Positions 1 to 9,340 of a stretch of DNA of 64,000 nucleotides are shown here, piece by piece. The position numbers were made by a program, and so were the translations under genes. Source of the stretch: Opisthocomus hoazin (lineage: Eukaryota; Chordata; Aves; Opisthocomiformes; Opisthocomidae); the NCBI RefSeq assembly GCF_030867145.1, contig NC_134429.1, positions 20,383,115-20,447,114 of the forward strand, written 5' to 3'. Position 1 is the first letter of the stretch. The number at the start of each line of letters is the position of its first letter. The notes beneath the pieces were generated by a model, which was not told where the DNA came from, searched no databases, and worked only from the letters and a program-made list of their open reading frames with translations.

Positions 1-1429
1 AAGGAAGCACCTGGAGGCTGAGCCCTCCTTCCACGCAGTTTTTCTCCTCGATACTGCAGCGGACAGACTCCGTGGCTGCAGCACTCAGCACCCTCTAACA
101 CCTTCCCACCCTCTCCCCTCCGAGAGCTCAGCGGGGTGAACAGGCTGTCCCGCGGAGCAGGGCTGGGAGAGCCGTGGGGGTCCCGCGGACGCAGACCGGT
201 GAGTGCTGCCCTGGCAGGGACACGCACCCGGGGGAGGCCGTTGGGGTGGGTCGGGACTCCTCGAGCATCCCCCGTCAGGGCTTGTGGGAGGGGTGCCGAG
301 CCCCTCGGACGTGTCCCCAGAGCGGGGAAACCACCCACAGCTCAGTGCAAATTCTCTCCCTACGACAACAAACTAATCGTGATAATAAGCTAAGCTTGTG
401 CAAGCTCAAGGCGAAAAATGTTCTCCTTTGATAAAAGAAATGCGTTAGCTCTGCAATTCACATATGAAATTACAGAATATTTTGGCTAGAAGCACATAAT
501 CCAGTTATGTTAGCTAGAAATAGCACATTGCTTTCTTACGCAGGTTTTCATTTGTCTTTTGTTATGAGGAATGATTTGTTCTGCTGTGTTTTATCGCTGC
601 TTTCTCACGTCTGTGCCTGTCATTGTGATGGGGAATTTGGGGTCCATGGTAGGAGACACCGTTAAGCGACAGTCCCCATGCTCTCTCCAGCTCTGGAGTT
701 CCTGGCAGTAACTTTGCAAAGCAGCGGGCATCTGGGGACTGGAGATGTGGCTAAAATGCAAATAGTAACATCGATAAGGACGTGTTGTTATTGTTATCCA
801 GCGAGTGAATTGGCTTGGGCACAGAGAACTTGCTACATAAACCTCTATGAATATGCAAAACAATTGTCAGAGCATTTAGAACGCTGAAAAGTCCTCACTG
901 CAAAACATTCCTTGGGTGTACACAAATTCTTACTGGTGTAGTGTGAATACGATTTTGTGAGCTAACGCCCTTGCGAGGCTTATAAATGATATTTTAACTT
1001 TCTTTCACTTGTAGCCACCAGAGGTCGCAGTTCCTGCACAGCCCCTTTCCGCTTGGCCGAAGCAGCCAGGGCGAGCAGAGCTGTGGCGTTTTCAAGCGTG
1101 CGCTTCGTGTGATTTCGCTTTATGAGTTTTAATGACCAGATGTCAGCCAGCGCCGGAGACTTTATAAGATCTTTTCCACCTCCCGGTTTCTGTGTATGAC
1201 CCCGTCATTGTGTGCATGTGGACAGACGAACAGGGCAACTCGATGGAGCGTAAAGGTGATGCAGAGAGTTTATTTTTTCCAGCAGTACTGGAGCAGAATT
1301 CTTTTAGAACTTGGTTGCCGAATCTGATGCACAAGCTCCTTTCTCTGTCTTCCCTCACCAGGATTCGAACCGTATCGGTAACGGAGAATTCCAGCAGCTC
1401 CTTGGTGTCGTAAAACCTGGGGGTCTGCA
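1..1429. other. Upstream flank, no gene recognised
   Basis: No coding exon could be supported here. A GC-rich patch at about 120-340 contains a donor-like CCG|GTGAGTG at 199, which might end a non-coding first exon of a transcript lying further left. The rest, about 360-1430, is AT-rich apart from a possible CTCF motif at 1015. Confidence 0.5.
1015..1030 (+). promoter_or_regulatory. Possible CTCF site upstream of TNFRSF14
   Basis: CCACCAGAGGTCGCAG resembles the CTCF core CCACNAGRKGGCGC with one mismatch in the GGC block. It lies about 1 kb upstream of the gene. Motif similarity is the only evidence. Confidence 0.25.
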
Positions 1430-1859
1430 GATCTGCGGCTTCCGTTTACGCCGAGAGGTTCTGCCCGCAGAGAACGTCCCTGAGCGCTGCGGCCGGGGCT
1501 GCGGCCGGGGCTCCGGCCGGCTGCCCCGGCGCAGCCTGGCCTTGGGGTCCGTACCTCCCCCGGCGGGCCCCTGCCACGGCTTCTGCCGACGGCTGGGGGT
1601 TTTGCCGGGGGCTGTCAGCGGTTTTCTGAGCGGAGCCGCACGCTCGGCCTCCGAGCCAGGCTGCCGGGGGTTCACCAGCAGCCGCTGGTGAGGGGTGCGG
1701 GGGACCCCGGGGAGCCCCCCGGTGGGTAAGGGGTGCTGGGGGCCCCGGGAGCCCCCCGGCCCGCTCAGCCCCCCTCGCCCCTCCCCGTTTCGCTGGAGCC
1801 CGGCCCTTCCCTTTCCCTCCCCTCCCGGCGGGGGCGGGGGGAGCGGGAGCCATCGCCGC

Positions 1860-1871
1860 TTTCGGTTTCGC
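1860..1871 (+). promoter_or_regulatory. ISRE-like (IRF-type) element near the TNFRSF14 start
   Basis: The bases TTTCGGTTTCGC fit the TTTCnnTTTCnC core of an interferon-stimulated response element; the other strand reads GAAACCGAAA. The site lies about 115 bases upstream of the chosen start codon inside the CpG island. This is where a proximal promoter or 5'UTR element of an immune receptor gene would be expected. The motif match is seen in the sequence; its use by IRF factors is inferred. Confidence 0.35.
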
Positions 1872-1982
1872 TTCGCTTCCAGCCGGGGCCCGGCCAGGCC
1901 CGGGCGCTGCATGGGGCCGGGGGCCGGGGCCGCGCCGAGCCCCCGCCGAGCCCCGCGCCTCCGGCAGCCGGCCCGGCCGACC

Positions 1983-1991
1983 ATGCGCCTG
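1983..1991 (+). CDS. TNFRSF14: TNFRSF14 coding exon 1 (start codon)
   Basis: Only three codons (Met-Arg-Leu) precede the GTGAGC donor at 1992. The in-frame ATG at 1911 is an alternative start that would lengthen this exon. Confidence 0.75.
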
Positions 1992-4900
1992 GTGAGCGGC
2001 CCCGCGGCCCTGCCCGGCCCCGGGGGGCCTCGCCGCGACCCCGGCCCCTCGGGTGGGGGCCGCGGGGTGGCAACGGGGTCCGTGTCTTGCCCCAAGGTGA
2101 TGGCCGTCGCGCTGGTGATGCAGCTGGACCGTGCGGACGCGCTGGGCTGCGAGCCGGGAGAGTACCCCGTCGGCGGCAAGTGCTGCCCGATGTGTGCCGC
2201 TGGTAGGTGACCGGCCGGAGGAAGGCTGCCTTCCTCCTCCTCCTCGGCGCGGCTGCCCCACCGCCTCGCCCGTCGCACCCTCGCCAGGGCCTTGCAACAG
2301 GCGAGAACGGCCCCTTGCAGCCCGCCTTCACGCCCCACGTACGGCAGCCCCAGGCCTCGTCCCTGCCCGTGGAGCCTCCGGGCTGGAAGCGATGAGCGCC
2401 GGAGTCTGCGGTACCTTCGCGGTCCCCGAGGTCACCGGTACCTTCGCAGTCCCCAAGGGCGTCCGTCCTGGGTGCCAGTTTCCGTTTGAGGATGGGCTCT
2501 GCAGTTCACAGAATCACAGAATGGTCGGGGTTGGAAGGGACCTCTGTGGGTCACCCAGTCCAACCCTCCCGCCGAAGCAGGGTCACCTGCTTCCTGGTAG
2601 TTTGTTTATAGTAGCTACGGGTGGTTTAATGTCAGTATCAGTCCTGGGCCAGGCGGGCTCTGCTAACAGAGCCGCTGCTCTGGGACAGTTGTTTCTGGTT
2701 TTCAGGACGTCGGGTTTTCCGGCATTGCACTGCCAATTCCAGCACGACGTGCATACCTTGTGTGGGGGACACCTACACGGACCATCCCAACGGCTTGGAA
2801 CGCTGCCGGGACTGCAAACGGTGTGATGAAGGTAAGGAGGATGCTAAAGAACCAGCTCGAAGGGGTTTTTCATGCCTTTTGTAGATACGTTCTCCCCTTC
2901 TCCTTTCTTGCTTCGTTCGCTTGGTGAATTGGTTAGAGTGTGAAGAACAGAGGCTTGTGTCGCTGGGCAGACCTCAGAATGCTGTCTGCTGGGTGGCGGA
3001 GGAGAAAAACTGGCATAGATCTTCAGCTGGCACCAGTGGCGGTTTGAGCCGTAGCCTCTCAGCGTGTGACCGCTCCTTTAGACTGCAGCGTGGTGTCTGA
3101 GGAGCTCTCTTGGAACACTTGGGATTTCAGGCCTGAAAGCTCCTGGAGCTGCCCAGCTCCACCAGGATGGGTGGTTTATAAACATTGGAGTTGGGAGCAT
3201 TTTGCCTTTGCCACGTGAGTCGCTTAGGACGGATGTAAATGTGACCCAGGGTGCTGTGTCTGTGAGGAACTGGGCTCTTTAGACTTCAAGAAAGGAGTTG
3301 GCTTCACTAATCCTGATAGTTCTGGTGCCCTTCACCAGAGCATGAGGGCAAGGCTGAATGTTCACTCTTGCTCGTGTATCTGCTGATTGGACCCATGTAA
3401 ATGCTGGCTGTGCGTGTGGATTTCTCTTAGGAGCCAACCTAGTGCCGAAAGTCGCGTGTAGCTACGTGAAGAACACTGTGTGTGGCTGTCTGCCGGGGTA
3501 CTTCTGCAGTTACTCCGTGGCGGACGACTGTGAACTCTGCCAGCGCTACACTGTCTGCTCTCCCGGCACCATGGTGAAAGAAGGGGGTAAGCCAGCATAG
3601 CACCAACACCACCAACAGCAAAGCTTGCTTACGGGGGATGTCTGTGGGGCTGGATTTTGAGGGGGCTGGCTGTGTCAGTTCATCCAGAAAAAAATTCGTG
3701 GCGGATGGGTGTGAACGGATAGGGCCAGCGCGCACTGGGTGTGGTGGTGGCTGGTCGGAGCACCAGCGCACAGCTGGAAGCTTGAGGGATGTTGAAGTCC
3801 TAGATGCTGAGGTAGCCGATGTGGCCAAGACTGGTTTTGGCCTTGTCTGCAAAGACAGAAGCGTGTGAGGTTTTGTCCGTAGCGGAGAGTCTCTGCAGCA
3901 ATGGCTTGGTCGTTCACAAGGACCGCGCTGAGCTGAAGCTCTCCTTCGCCACAGGTGCAGACAGCAATCCCGTTGTCCTTTCCCTTGTAGGCACGGACAC
4001 CACTGACAACGTGTGTGAAGCCTGTCCTCCTGGGACCTCCTCCACCACCAGCATGGCCTCCAGCTGCAGGCCGTGGCATGAGTAAGCACCTCGTACTCTT
4101 TGTGGGCACGGGACTGTTCTCTTTAACTGTTGTCTCTGCCTTTTGCTGTCTTCGAAACAGCGGTTGCCTGCTTCCCATAAGGCAGCGAGTGTGGAATCCT
4201 GTTCCTGTCGCCCATTCTTTCTTGGGAACAGCTTCGCTTCTCTTTTTGTAAGCTCCTTAACGTGACAGATGTAGCCTTCAGGCTCCTGTCCTAACTTGTG
4301 ACTGCGCAGGAGACTCTCAGATGGTTCCAGCAGAGCTGGGGCTGGACCCACAGAGCCGTGCACTCCTCTGGGTAGCTGGCTTTCAGCTGCCACATCCCTT
4401 AGCTCTGGTAGAACAGGTGAGAGTTTGCTCCGGAGGAGAACCAATTTGTATTTACAAGCGTTAAGAAAAAGAGGTAAAATTCAGCTCCTTCTTGGATTAC
4501 CCAGCAAGTCAGCGGGACCTTTGGGAAGCCCCTGGATGTGGAGGTGTGATGTTAAGCACGGTGCAGCAGTTCCACTGCCAGGTCTGCTGCCAGGTTCTGA
4601 GTACACGATTATTTCTTTTCCCACGTCAGACTTGAGCAGAACGACCCAGAAGAAGGAGAGGACGGGAATTCTTCCTCAGATTCCTCTGTTACCGCGATTG
4701 TTGTTTCTGTCGCTGTAATCGTGCTAGCTGTTGCAGCTGGCCTTGTGTATACCTGGCAAAAGAGGAAAAGGAAAAATTACGTGCCACGTAAGTACGACTA
4801 GCAGGCGTATAAAGGGGGAGCTCTGTAACAGTGAGTGTTCTGGAGTGGTCTTCACTTCACTAGATGTTGAGCTGAAGCCTTAACAGCCGACTAGAGGTGA

Positions 4901-5809
4901 ACTCCAAGGAAATCCCTCCGTTCCTGCGTGCCGCAGCGATGCCGGGCGCGGGGTGTGCCTGTGCCGCTCGCTGCCCGGCCGCTGCTGCCGACGCCTGGGG
5001 ACGGGGGCACGCGATTAGAAAAATGCATTAATAGAAGGTTCACCTTGCTGCGTTTTGATGGGACCGTTTCATTTTCTTTGCAGCGGTGCAGGAGTCAGGG
5101 GTGAGTATCTTGCTCTCATTTCTTTCTTTTTTTGGGTTTTTTTGGGTAATATGTTGAAATCTGAAGTAGGTTTTGTTCAGTGTTTGTATGTGCAAGGTGT
5201 TTGATGGGTTGGTGCGTACTGGAGCAGCTTGTGGGTACTGGGAGTGTCCGAGTTCCAGAATCCCCAAGACTATGCAGTATAAACTCATTTGATGTGATTC
5301 TCGTTAGGAGGCTTGGGATCTAATCCCAGGGCCATTGTCACCTCCTGACGTTGTCTAAGAATGAATATTTAAGGGGATTTAGGAGATGGACTCCTACTAG
5401 AAAATACAAGTCTGTCTTATGGAACTGTTGTCTGTTGTTCTGTCCATCCGACAGTATTACGTATCCCCTAAAAGTTCCAGTCAGTGATTTGCCAGAGCTG
5501 ACCTCTGTGCAGTGAGGTGTTCCGCAGGAAACCCCTTGAGTGGGCTGTACAGTTTGCATTTCTGATTTGGGAGGGGACCGACAGTGACTCTTGCTTTTAA
5601 GGAAGAAGCAAAAGCCTAGCTGTCAGTGGCGCAAAGAGCGGGCGCTTGCTAATACAGGCTGACTCTTCATGCTCTGTGTTTTCCTTTAACGTGTTTTAAA
5701 GAGTGGACAGCAGTGTCGGAGTTTGGTATTAAACGTGGAGAGCGAGGAGCAAACAACCGTTCCTGTGCAGGAAACCGGTGCCAATCCGGAAGAAGCGCGG
5801 CTTGAGTAG
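1983..5809 (+). CDS. TNFRSF14: TNFRSF14 (HVEM), complete spliced coding region, 8 exons, 256 aa
   Basis: Coding exons are 1983-1991, 2097-2202, 2706-2831, 3431-3586, 3991-4081, 4630-4787, 5084-5100 and 5702-5809; all junctions are GT-AG and the phases close exactly (771 nt with TAG). The product is a type I membrane receptor of the TNF-receptor family. In mammals HVEM binds LIGHT, lymphotoxin-alpha, BTLA and CD160 on lymphocytes. A short hydrophobic signal (about 1-18) is followed by cysteine-rich domains (21-158). CRD1 has the EYPVG..CC..C pattern and CRD2 begins with a TY..H.NG..C stretch, both characteristic of HVEM. A membrane segment (about 183-204) is followed by a basic stop-transfer run and a tail of about 50 residues. 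The tail holds two TRAF-type motifs, PVQES (216-220) and PVQET (242-246). The identification also rests on synteny with MMEL1 and TTC34. An in-frame ATG at 1911 would add 24 Arg/Pro-rich residues before the signal, so I prefer 1983, which also has ACC before the ATG. Confidence 0.93.
2097..2202 (+). CDS. TNFRSF14: TNFRSF14 coding exon 2 (signal peptide, start of CRD1)
   Basis: It runs from a CCCCAAG acceptor to a GTAGGT donor and ends in phase 1. It encodes the rest of the hydrophobic signal and the first CRD1 cysteines (C21, C32, C33, C36). The 105-base intron before it stays open in the same frame, so retention would lengthen the N-terminus rather than stop it. Confidence 0.88.
2505..2597 (-). 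mobile_element. CR1 LINE 3'-end fragment in TNFRSF14 intron 2
   Basis: The plus strand starts with the tandem CACAGAATCACAGAATGG and continues with GGTTGGAAGGGACCTCTG and GTCCAACC. This is the reverse complement of the avian CR1 3' tail, so the element lies on the minus strand. It is a short 5'-truncated copy, as is usual for CR1. Confidence 0.9.
2706..2831 (+). CDS. TNFRSF14: TNFRSF14 coding exon 3 (CRD1/CRD2)
   Basis: Acceptor TTTTCAG, donor GTAAGG, 126 bp, phase 1 on both sides. It encodes the end of CRD1 and the start of CRD2, including the HVEM-like DTYTDHPNGLERC segment. Confidence 0.93.
3431..3586 (+). CDS. TNFRSF14: TNFRSF14 coding exon 4 (CRD2/CRD3)
   Basis: Acceptor TTTCTCTTAG, donor GTAAGC, 156 bp, phase 1 on both sides. 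It contains the VCGCLPGYFC motif, corresponding to VCGCSPGHFC in human HVEM, and ends with Gly-Gly at the exon junction as in the human protein. Confidence 0.95.
3991..4081 (+). CDS. TNFRSF14: TNFRSF14 coding exon 5 (last cysteine-rich segment)
   Basis: Acceptor CCCTTGTAG, donor GTAAGC, phase 1 in and phase 2 out. It encodes VCEACPPGTSS and a final cysteine, matching the human segment before the membrane stalk. Confidence 0.92.
4630..4787 (+). CDS. TNFRSF14: TNFRSF14 coding exon 6 (stalk and transmembrane helix)
   Basis: Acceptor CCACGTCAG, donor GTAAGT, phase 2 in and phase 1 out. It encodes an acidic stalk with an NSSS glycosylation sequon, a Val/Ala/Ile-rich helix of about 21 residues and the basic run QKRKRKN on the cytoplasmic side. 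Confidence 0.92.
5084..5100 (+). CDS. TNFRSF14: TNFRSF14 coding exon 7 (17-bp microexon)
   Basis: A good polypyrimidine tract and TTTGCAG precede it and GTGAGT follows. Its 17 bases turn the phase from 1 to 0, which the last exon requires. With the last base of exon 6 it encodes PVQESG, a TRAF-type motif. Without it the final exon would be read in another frame. Confidence 0.8.
5702..5809 (+). CDS. TNFRSF14: TNFRSF14 coding exon 8 (cytoplasmic tail, stop)
   Basis: It begins after TTTTAAAG and ends with TAG at 5807-5809. The 35 residues are acidic and include TTVPVQETG, which contains the canonical PxQET motif for TRAF binding known from CD40. Confidence 0.9.
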   Translation, partial: SGQQCRSLVLNVESEEQTTVPVQETGANPEEARLE

Positions 5810-6470
5810 CCGTTTGTTTGAACTCTTGTAGACAATGGAGATGGTTAAAAAAAACAACCAGCCACAAAAACCCCCAAACATCCCAACAGAAAAAGCCTGA
5901 CCTTTTTTCCAAATGTTCCTGGAGAAGATGACTGCTTGCAAATGAAAAGGAAGGATCTTCAGAGGAGCGAAGGAGCCCAGACGCATCAAAGTCTGAAATA
6001 GCTGAGCCATCAAGGTACTGGACAACGTTGGCAGAGGTTTTAAAGCTCTTCCCCTTTTATTTTTGTCTTTCGCCTTCCCTGCTGCATGGAGCAGCAGCGT
6101 GTATGATATGCTGGGAGTTTCTGCCTTACCAACTCGAACAGTTGTCACTTGGGATGTGTGTAATTATTCCAGGACATGTTTGATAGTGGAAAAAAATTAG
6201 CTTTTTTCATTTTACAGAGTCCACATAACTAATACATAACACATTTTCCAAATGCTTTTTGTACAAATTTTTCCTTTTTAGAATGAGATAAAATATTGGT
6301 GGGAAAAGGAATCTTGCACATCAAGAAGGATGTAACTTCTTTTAGTAACATCAGTGAATGACACAATTACTGCCTTTTGCTAGCCAGCTCTGCTCTAAGC
6401 TGTTACCATGTGTTACAAGGACAAGGTCCTGCGGGAATTTTATATCTAGAAATAAAGTTTTTACTAATGA
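5810..6470 (+). other. TNFRSF14: TNFRSF14 3'UTR with polyadenylation signal
   Basis: This non-coding stretch follows the stop codon. A canonical AATAAA lies at 6451-6456, followed by T-rich sequence, so the transcript probably ends within some 20-30 bases after it. The exact cleavage site is inferred. Confidence 0.6.
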
Positions 6471-7209
6471 AACCCCATTCTCTCTGCAAAAGAACTTTCC
6501 TGTTACCTGAAGAAGTGAAAACACCGAGTTGCTTGGCTGGTGGCATTATCTCGAGGAAAAGCGTTGTTCTTAGAGCATCATGGTGGACGCCGATGTTTGA
6601 GGAAGGACTTGGTGAGGACAGCAAAGCTTCGTGTGTCGGCTGAGCCCGAGGTGAAGAACTGCATGTAAAGGGGCTGTGGAAGGAGCTGGAGCGAGGCGTG
6701 GAGAAAGGCCCCCGATGGGTGTGGTGGGACGCCTGGGAGGGGGTGCTGGGGCTGACGGCGTCAGCAGACACCGAGGTGCCCCGAGAAAGCAGCCAAGAGT
6801 CAGGGCGAGAAGCTTGTGTTGCCCAGGGTGCGGAGGGAACTGTTGGTGGAGCTGGAGAGGGGCCGGTGGGAGATGTCTCCGCACTTCCCTTCTGAGGGAC
6901 TGCAGGGGAGAGCGGAGCGGTGGGAGGGGGACGGGAGAAGGGCTGGCAGGGCTTGGCACGGGGCGCCTGCGGTTTGGCTGCACTGAGGCCGTCCCGCTGA
7001 GCTCTCGTTCACCCGGGGCGCGGATCCGGAGACCACTGCTCTGACCAACAGACCCAACCCCCTTCCCCATGTGACTGTGAGGAATGGAAGAAAACGGGAA
7101 GTAGCTGTCACTTTGCTTAGGGAAATTATGATAGACAACTACTTTTTTTTTTTAAGCTATGTTAGTTTGTTCAGCAGAATTAGTTCTGTGTTTTTTTGGT
7201 GGTGTTTCT

Positions 7210-7224
7210 CCCCCCCCCCCCCCC
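7210..7224 (+). repeat. Poly(C) run of 15
   Basis: An uninterrupted run of 15 C bases follows a T-rich stretch and precedes AAAATA. Such runs are uncommon and prone to length error in assembly. Confidence 0.95.
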
Positions 7225-9324
7225 AAAATAAGGTGACATTTCAGAAACTGAACTTTACGTTTTATAAGAATTGCATTGCTACCTGTAGCCAAAGTACGGC
7301 TCTGTTGTGAAATCAAGCTGCAAGCAACAGAAAGTTAAAGCGTTTAGAGAATGCTTTAAAGTTCCTTTTAAAATTTCTGCTGTGTACATGCAGATCTGTC
7401 CATGAAGAACTGCCTTCTGTTAAAGTTCTAACAAAAAAAATGTGATTTTTAGTGTTTGTTTAAAAATTCTGATGCAAGTCATATTTATGAAAACCTTTAC
7501 ATTGCAGTAATCATGGAAGGGCAAACTGTCTGCCATTTCTTTTACTCCTGGCTGGTGTTATATAAAAAAGCATGCCCACAGTGTTTCCAGCGCCGATGTC
7601 AAAGCTCTGAGGGTATCTGCGGCTAAAGGAGACACGGCCTCTGTTGGTTCACGGGTGGCAGCTGAGAGTCACACGGAAAGGGCTTCACGAGCCCCGACGG
7701 TTGCCTTTGTAGAATCGGTTTTACTTTCGGTGGCGAGACACGAGAGACGTCGGTAAGGCAGTGCGAACGCACCGCTCCGACAACGCCAGCGGCACCCAGC
7801 AAGTGCCTTCCTGTTTTTCACTTTTGCCAGTTCTGTGGCCGGTCTGATACGACTCGCTGGATATGAACAGGCTTTCTGTCCTGCCCTTTTTTCTCTAGAT
7901 CATTTCTTTGGTGGCTGGTTAATGTTTCACGGGGCTGTAGAATTTGCTAATTGTTAACCACCGCTTGCTCCTCTCCAATACTTGGGTATGAAGGGTTGCT
8001 TCCGTTGTTTAGTGAAAAGCTTTCTTGGGCAAAGTTTAAAGATAAAACCAAAACCCCAAATGGAGAGAGCTCAGAGAGCAGCGACACGGAAGCTTCAGCC
8101 TGCCCTGCGCTACGTGCCAGCCCTGGGGTAAGTTCTGGCTGTTTCTCGTCGTCCAACGACTTGCTCTTACTGCGGTGGCATCCCGCGCTTTGCACCCGCA
8201 CTGGTGGCCCGGTGGCTTTCCACAGACCGCAGATCCCACAGCTCAGAGTGCTGCTTGCAGCTCAGAGGTGGCAGGTGTTGCTCAGGACCTTGCTGGTTGA
8301 CATGTACGTTGTTTTCTTCCAAAAAAACGCAAGTTGTGCAAGTCATGACCTGGCAGTAATATTTCTGACAGGGTGCCTGGCTTTTTGGTGGGCGTAGAGG
8401 TTGCCCTTGGTTTTCAAGTTTTAAAGATTTCACTGCTGTTCATCTCTGCGTAATCCAGATCTGCCAGTTCTCCCTGGGGGTTAATTTGTTTGTAAAGCAC
8501 TTTGTGAACCTCGGTGGGCAGATGCTGGACACGTGTAAACCTTTTACTGGTGCTGCCAGGCCGCTGCTGGACCATCGGCTCTCCGGTTGCCTTACAGTCT
8601 GCGGGATTTTTAAATTAGTATATTGGCATACTCTGGATCTTAAATTATTCATTATTACTCTTTTACTGAGGTGGACCTTTCATTAAACAGCTGTGAAAGC
8701 AGATGAAGATCTTAAGAAGGGAGAGGAGTTAAACATTGCTGTGGTTCAGTGTTGTCGTTTGGAGGAGGGATTTACTGTAGCCTTTAGGCAGCAATTGCTC
8801 CAAAGATGTTTCTGCCAAGAAATACCTGTCCTCCAGCCCCATAATTATTGGGAGATGCCTATCTAGAATGGCACAGAAACTTTGCTGCTTCGTTACTCCT
8901 GAGACTGGGGACGCCAGACTTGTAGGAAGAGGTAACCTGCGCCCAGCGTTCTGAGCCACCACCACGAAGAACATTTCAGCTTCTGTTTCCTGTTGGCTTG
9001 AGAAACCGAGCTGCTCCTGGTAACCATCGGAAAGACCCTAAGAGACTGTCGGGTACCTGGGCCTGGGCAGGCACTCTGGGTTTCTGCGACTTCAGCTGCA
9101 GCTGGGGAAGTCGCTGTAGATGAGCTGGGAGCTGTGGGCTGTAGGGTGACGAGACGGGATGCAGCATCAGGCAGGGATCACCAAGCTACCCACTAAAAAT
9201 AGTTTTTGGGTGCCTGCCGTAGCAGCAGTGCATTTAATGTCTACAGCAGTCATGTGTTTGGAGCCTGAAAAGCCCTGCTGCTGTGGTGTCTTGCGGTCTG
9301 TTTCAGCAGTTGGAGCCTGCTGTG

Positions 9325-9340
9325 TCACCAGGTGGCAGCA
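9325..9340 (+). promoter_or_regulatory. Possible CTCF site between TNFRSF14 and MMEL1
   Basis: TCACCAGGTGGCAGCA closely follows the CTCF core CCACCAGGTGGCAG, differing at one weakly constrained base. It lies between the 3' ends of two convergent genes, a plausible place for an insulator. Binding is inferred from the motif alone. Confidence 0.35.

Larger units (their letters stand above)
1430..2500. promoter_or_regulatory. CpG island over TNFRSF14 promoter and first exons
   Basis: This stretch is much richer in G, C and CpG than the AT-rich sequence on either side. It begins about 550 bases before the TNFRSF14 start codon and spans coding exons 1 and 2. No TATA box stands out, which fits a CpG-island promoter. 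The long ORFs that cross it on both strands are a by-product of high GC, except for the frame that contains exons 1 and 2. The boundaries are estimated by eye. Confidence 0.75.

Noticed and set aside
1335-1400. Possible tRNA: ACCAGGATTCGAACCGT resembles a T-arm on the minus strand
   Set aside because: The bases flanking TTCGAAT do not form a five-pair T stem, and no acceptor stem or D arm can be folded around it.
1355-2338. Long minus-strand ORF of 327 codons in the CpG island
   Set aside because: The sequence is very GC-rich and gives open frames on both strands. The peptide is low-complexity Arg/Pro/Gly, and the region is explained by TNFRSF14 exons on the plus strand.
3819-3990. In-frame extension of TNFRSF14 exon 5 to the left (TEACEVLSVAESLC region)
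   Set aside because: The exon 4 to exon 5 junction as in human HVEM uses the acceptor ending at 3990, with a good pyrimidine tract. The extension has no counterpart in the receptor family.
6570-7070. Open frames on both strands in a GC-rich patch after TNFRSF14
   Set aside because: Low-complexity Pro/Arg/Ser and Gly/Arg peptides; open on both strands because of GC content.
7951-8397. Plus-strand ORF of 148 codons
   Set aside because: No recognisable domain, no fitting splice sites and no resemblance to PRXL2B. Its composition looks like translated non-coding DNA.
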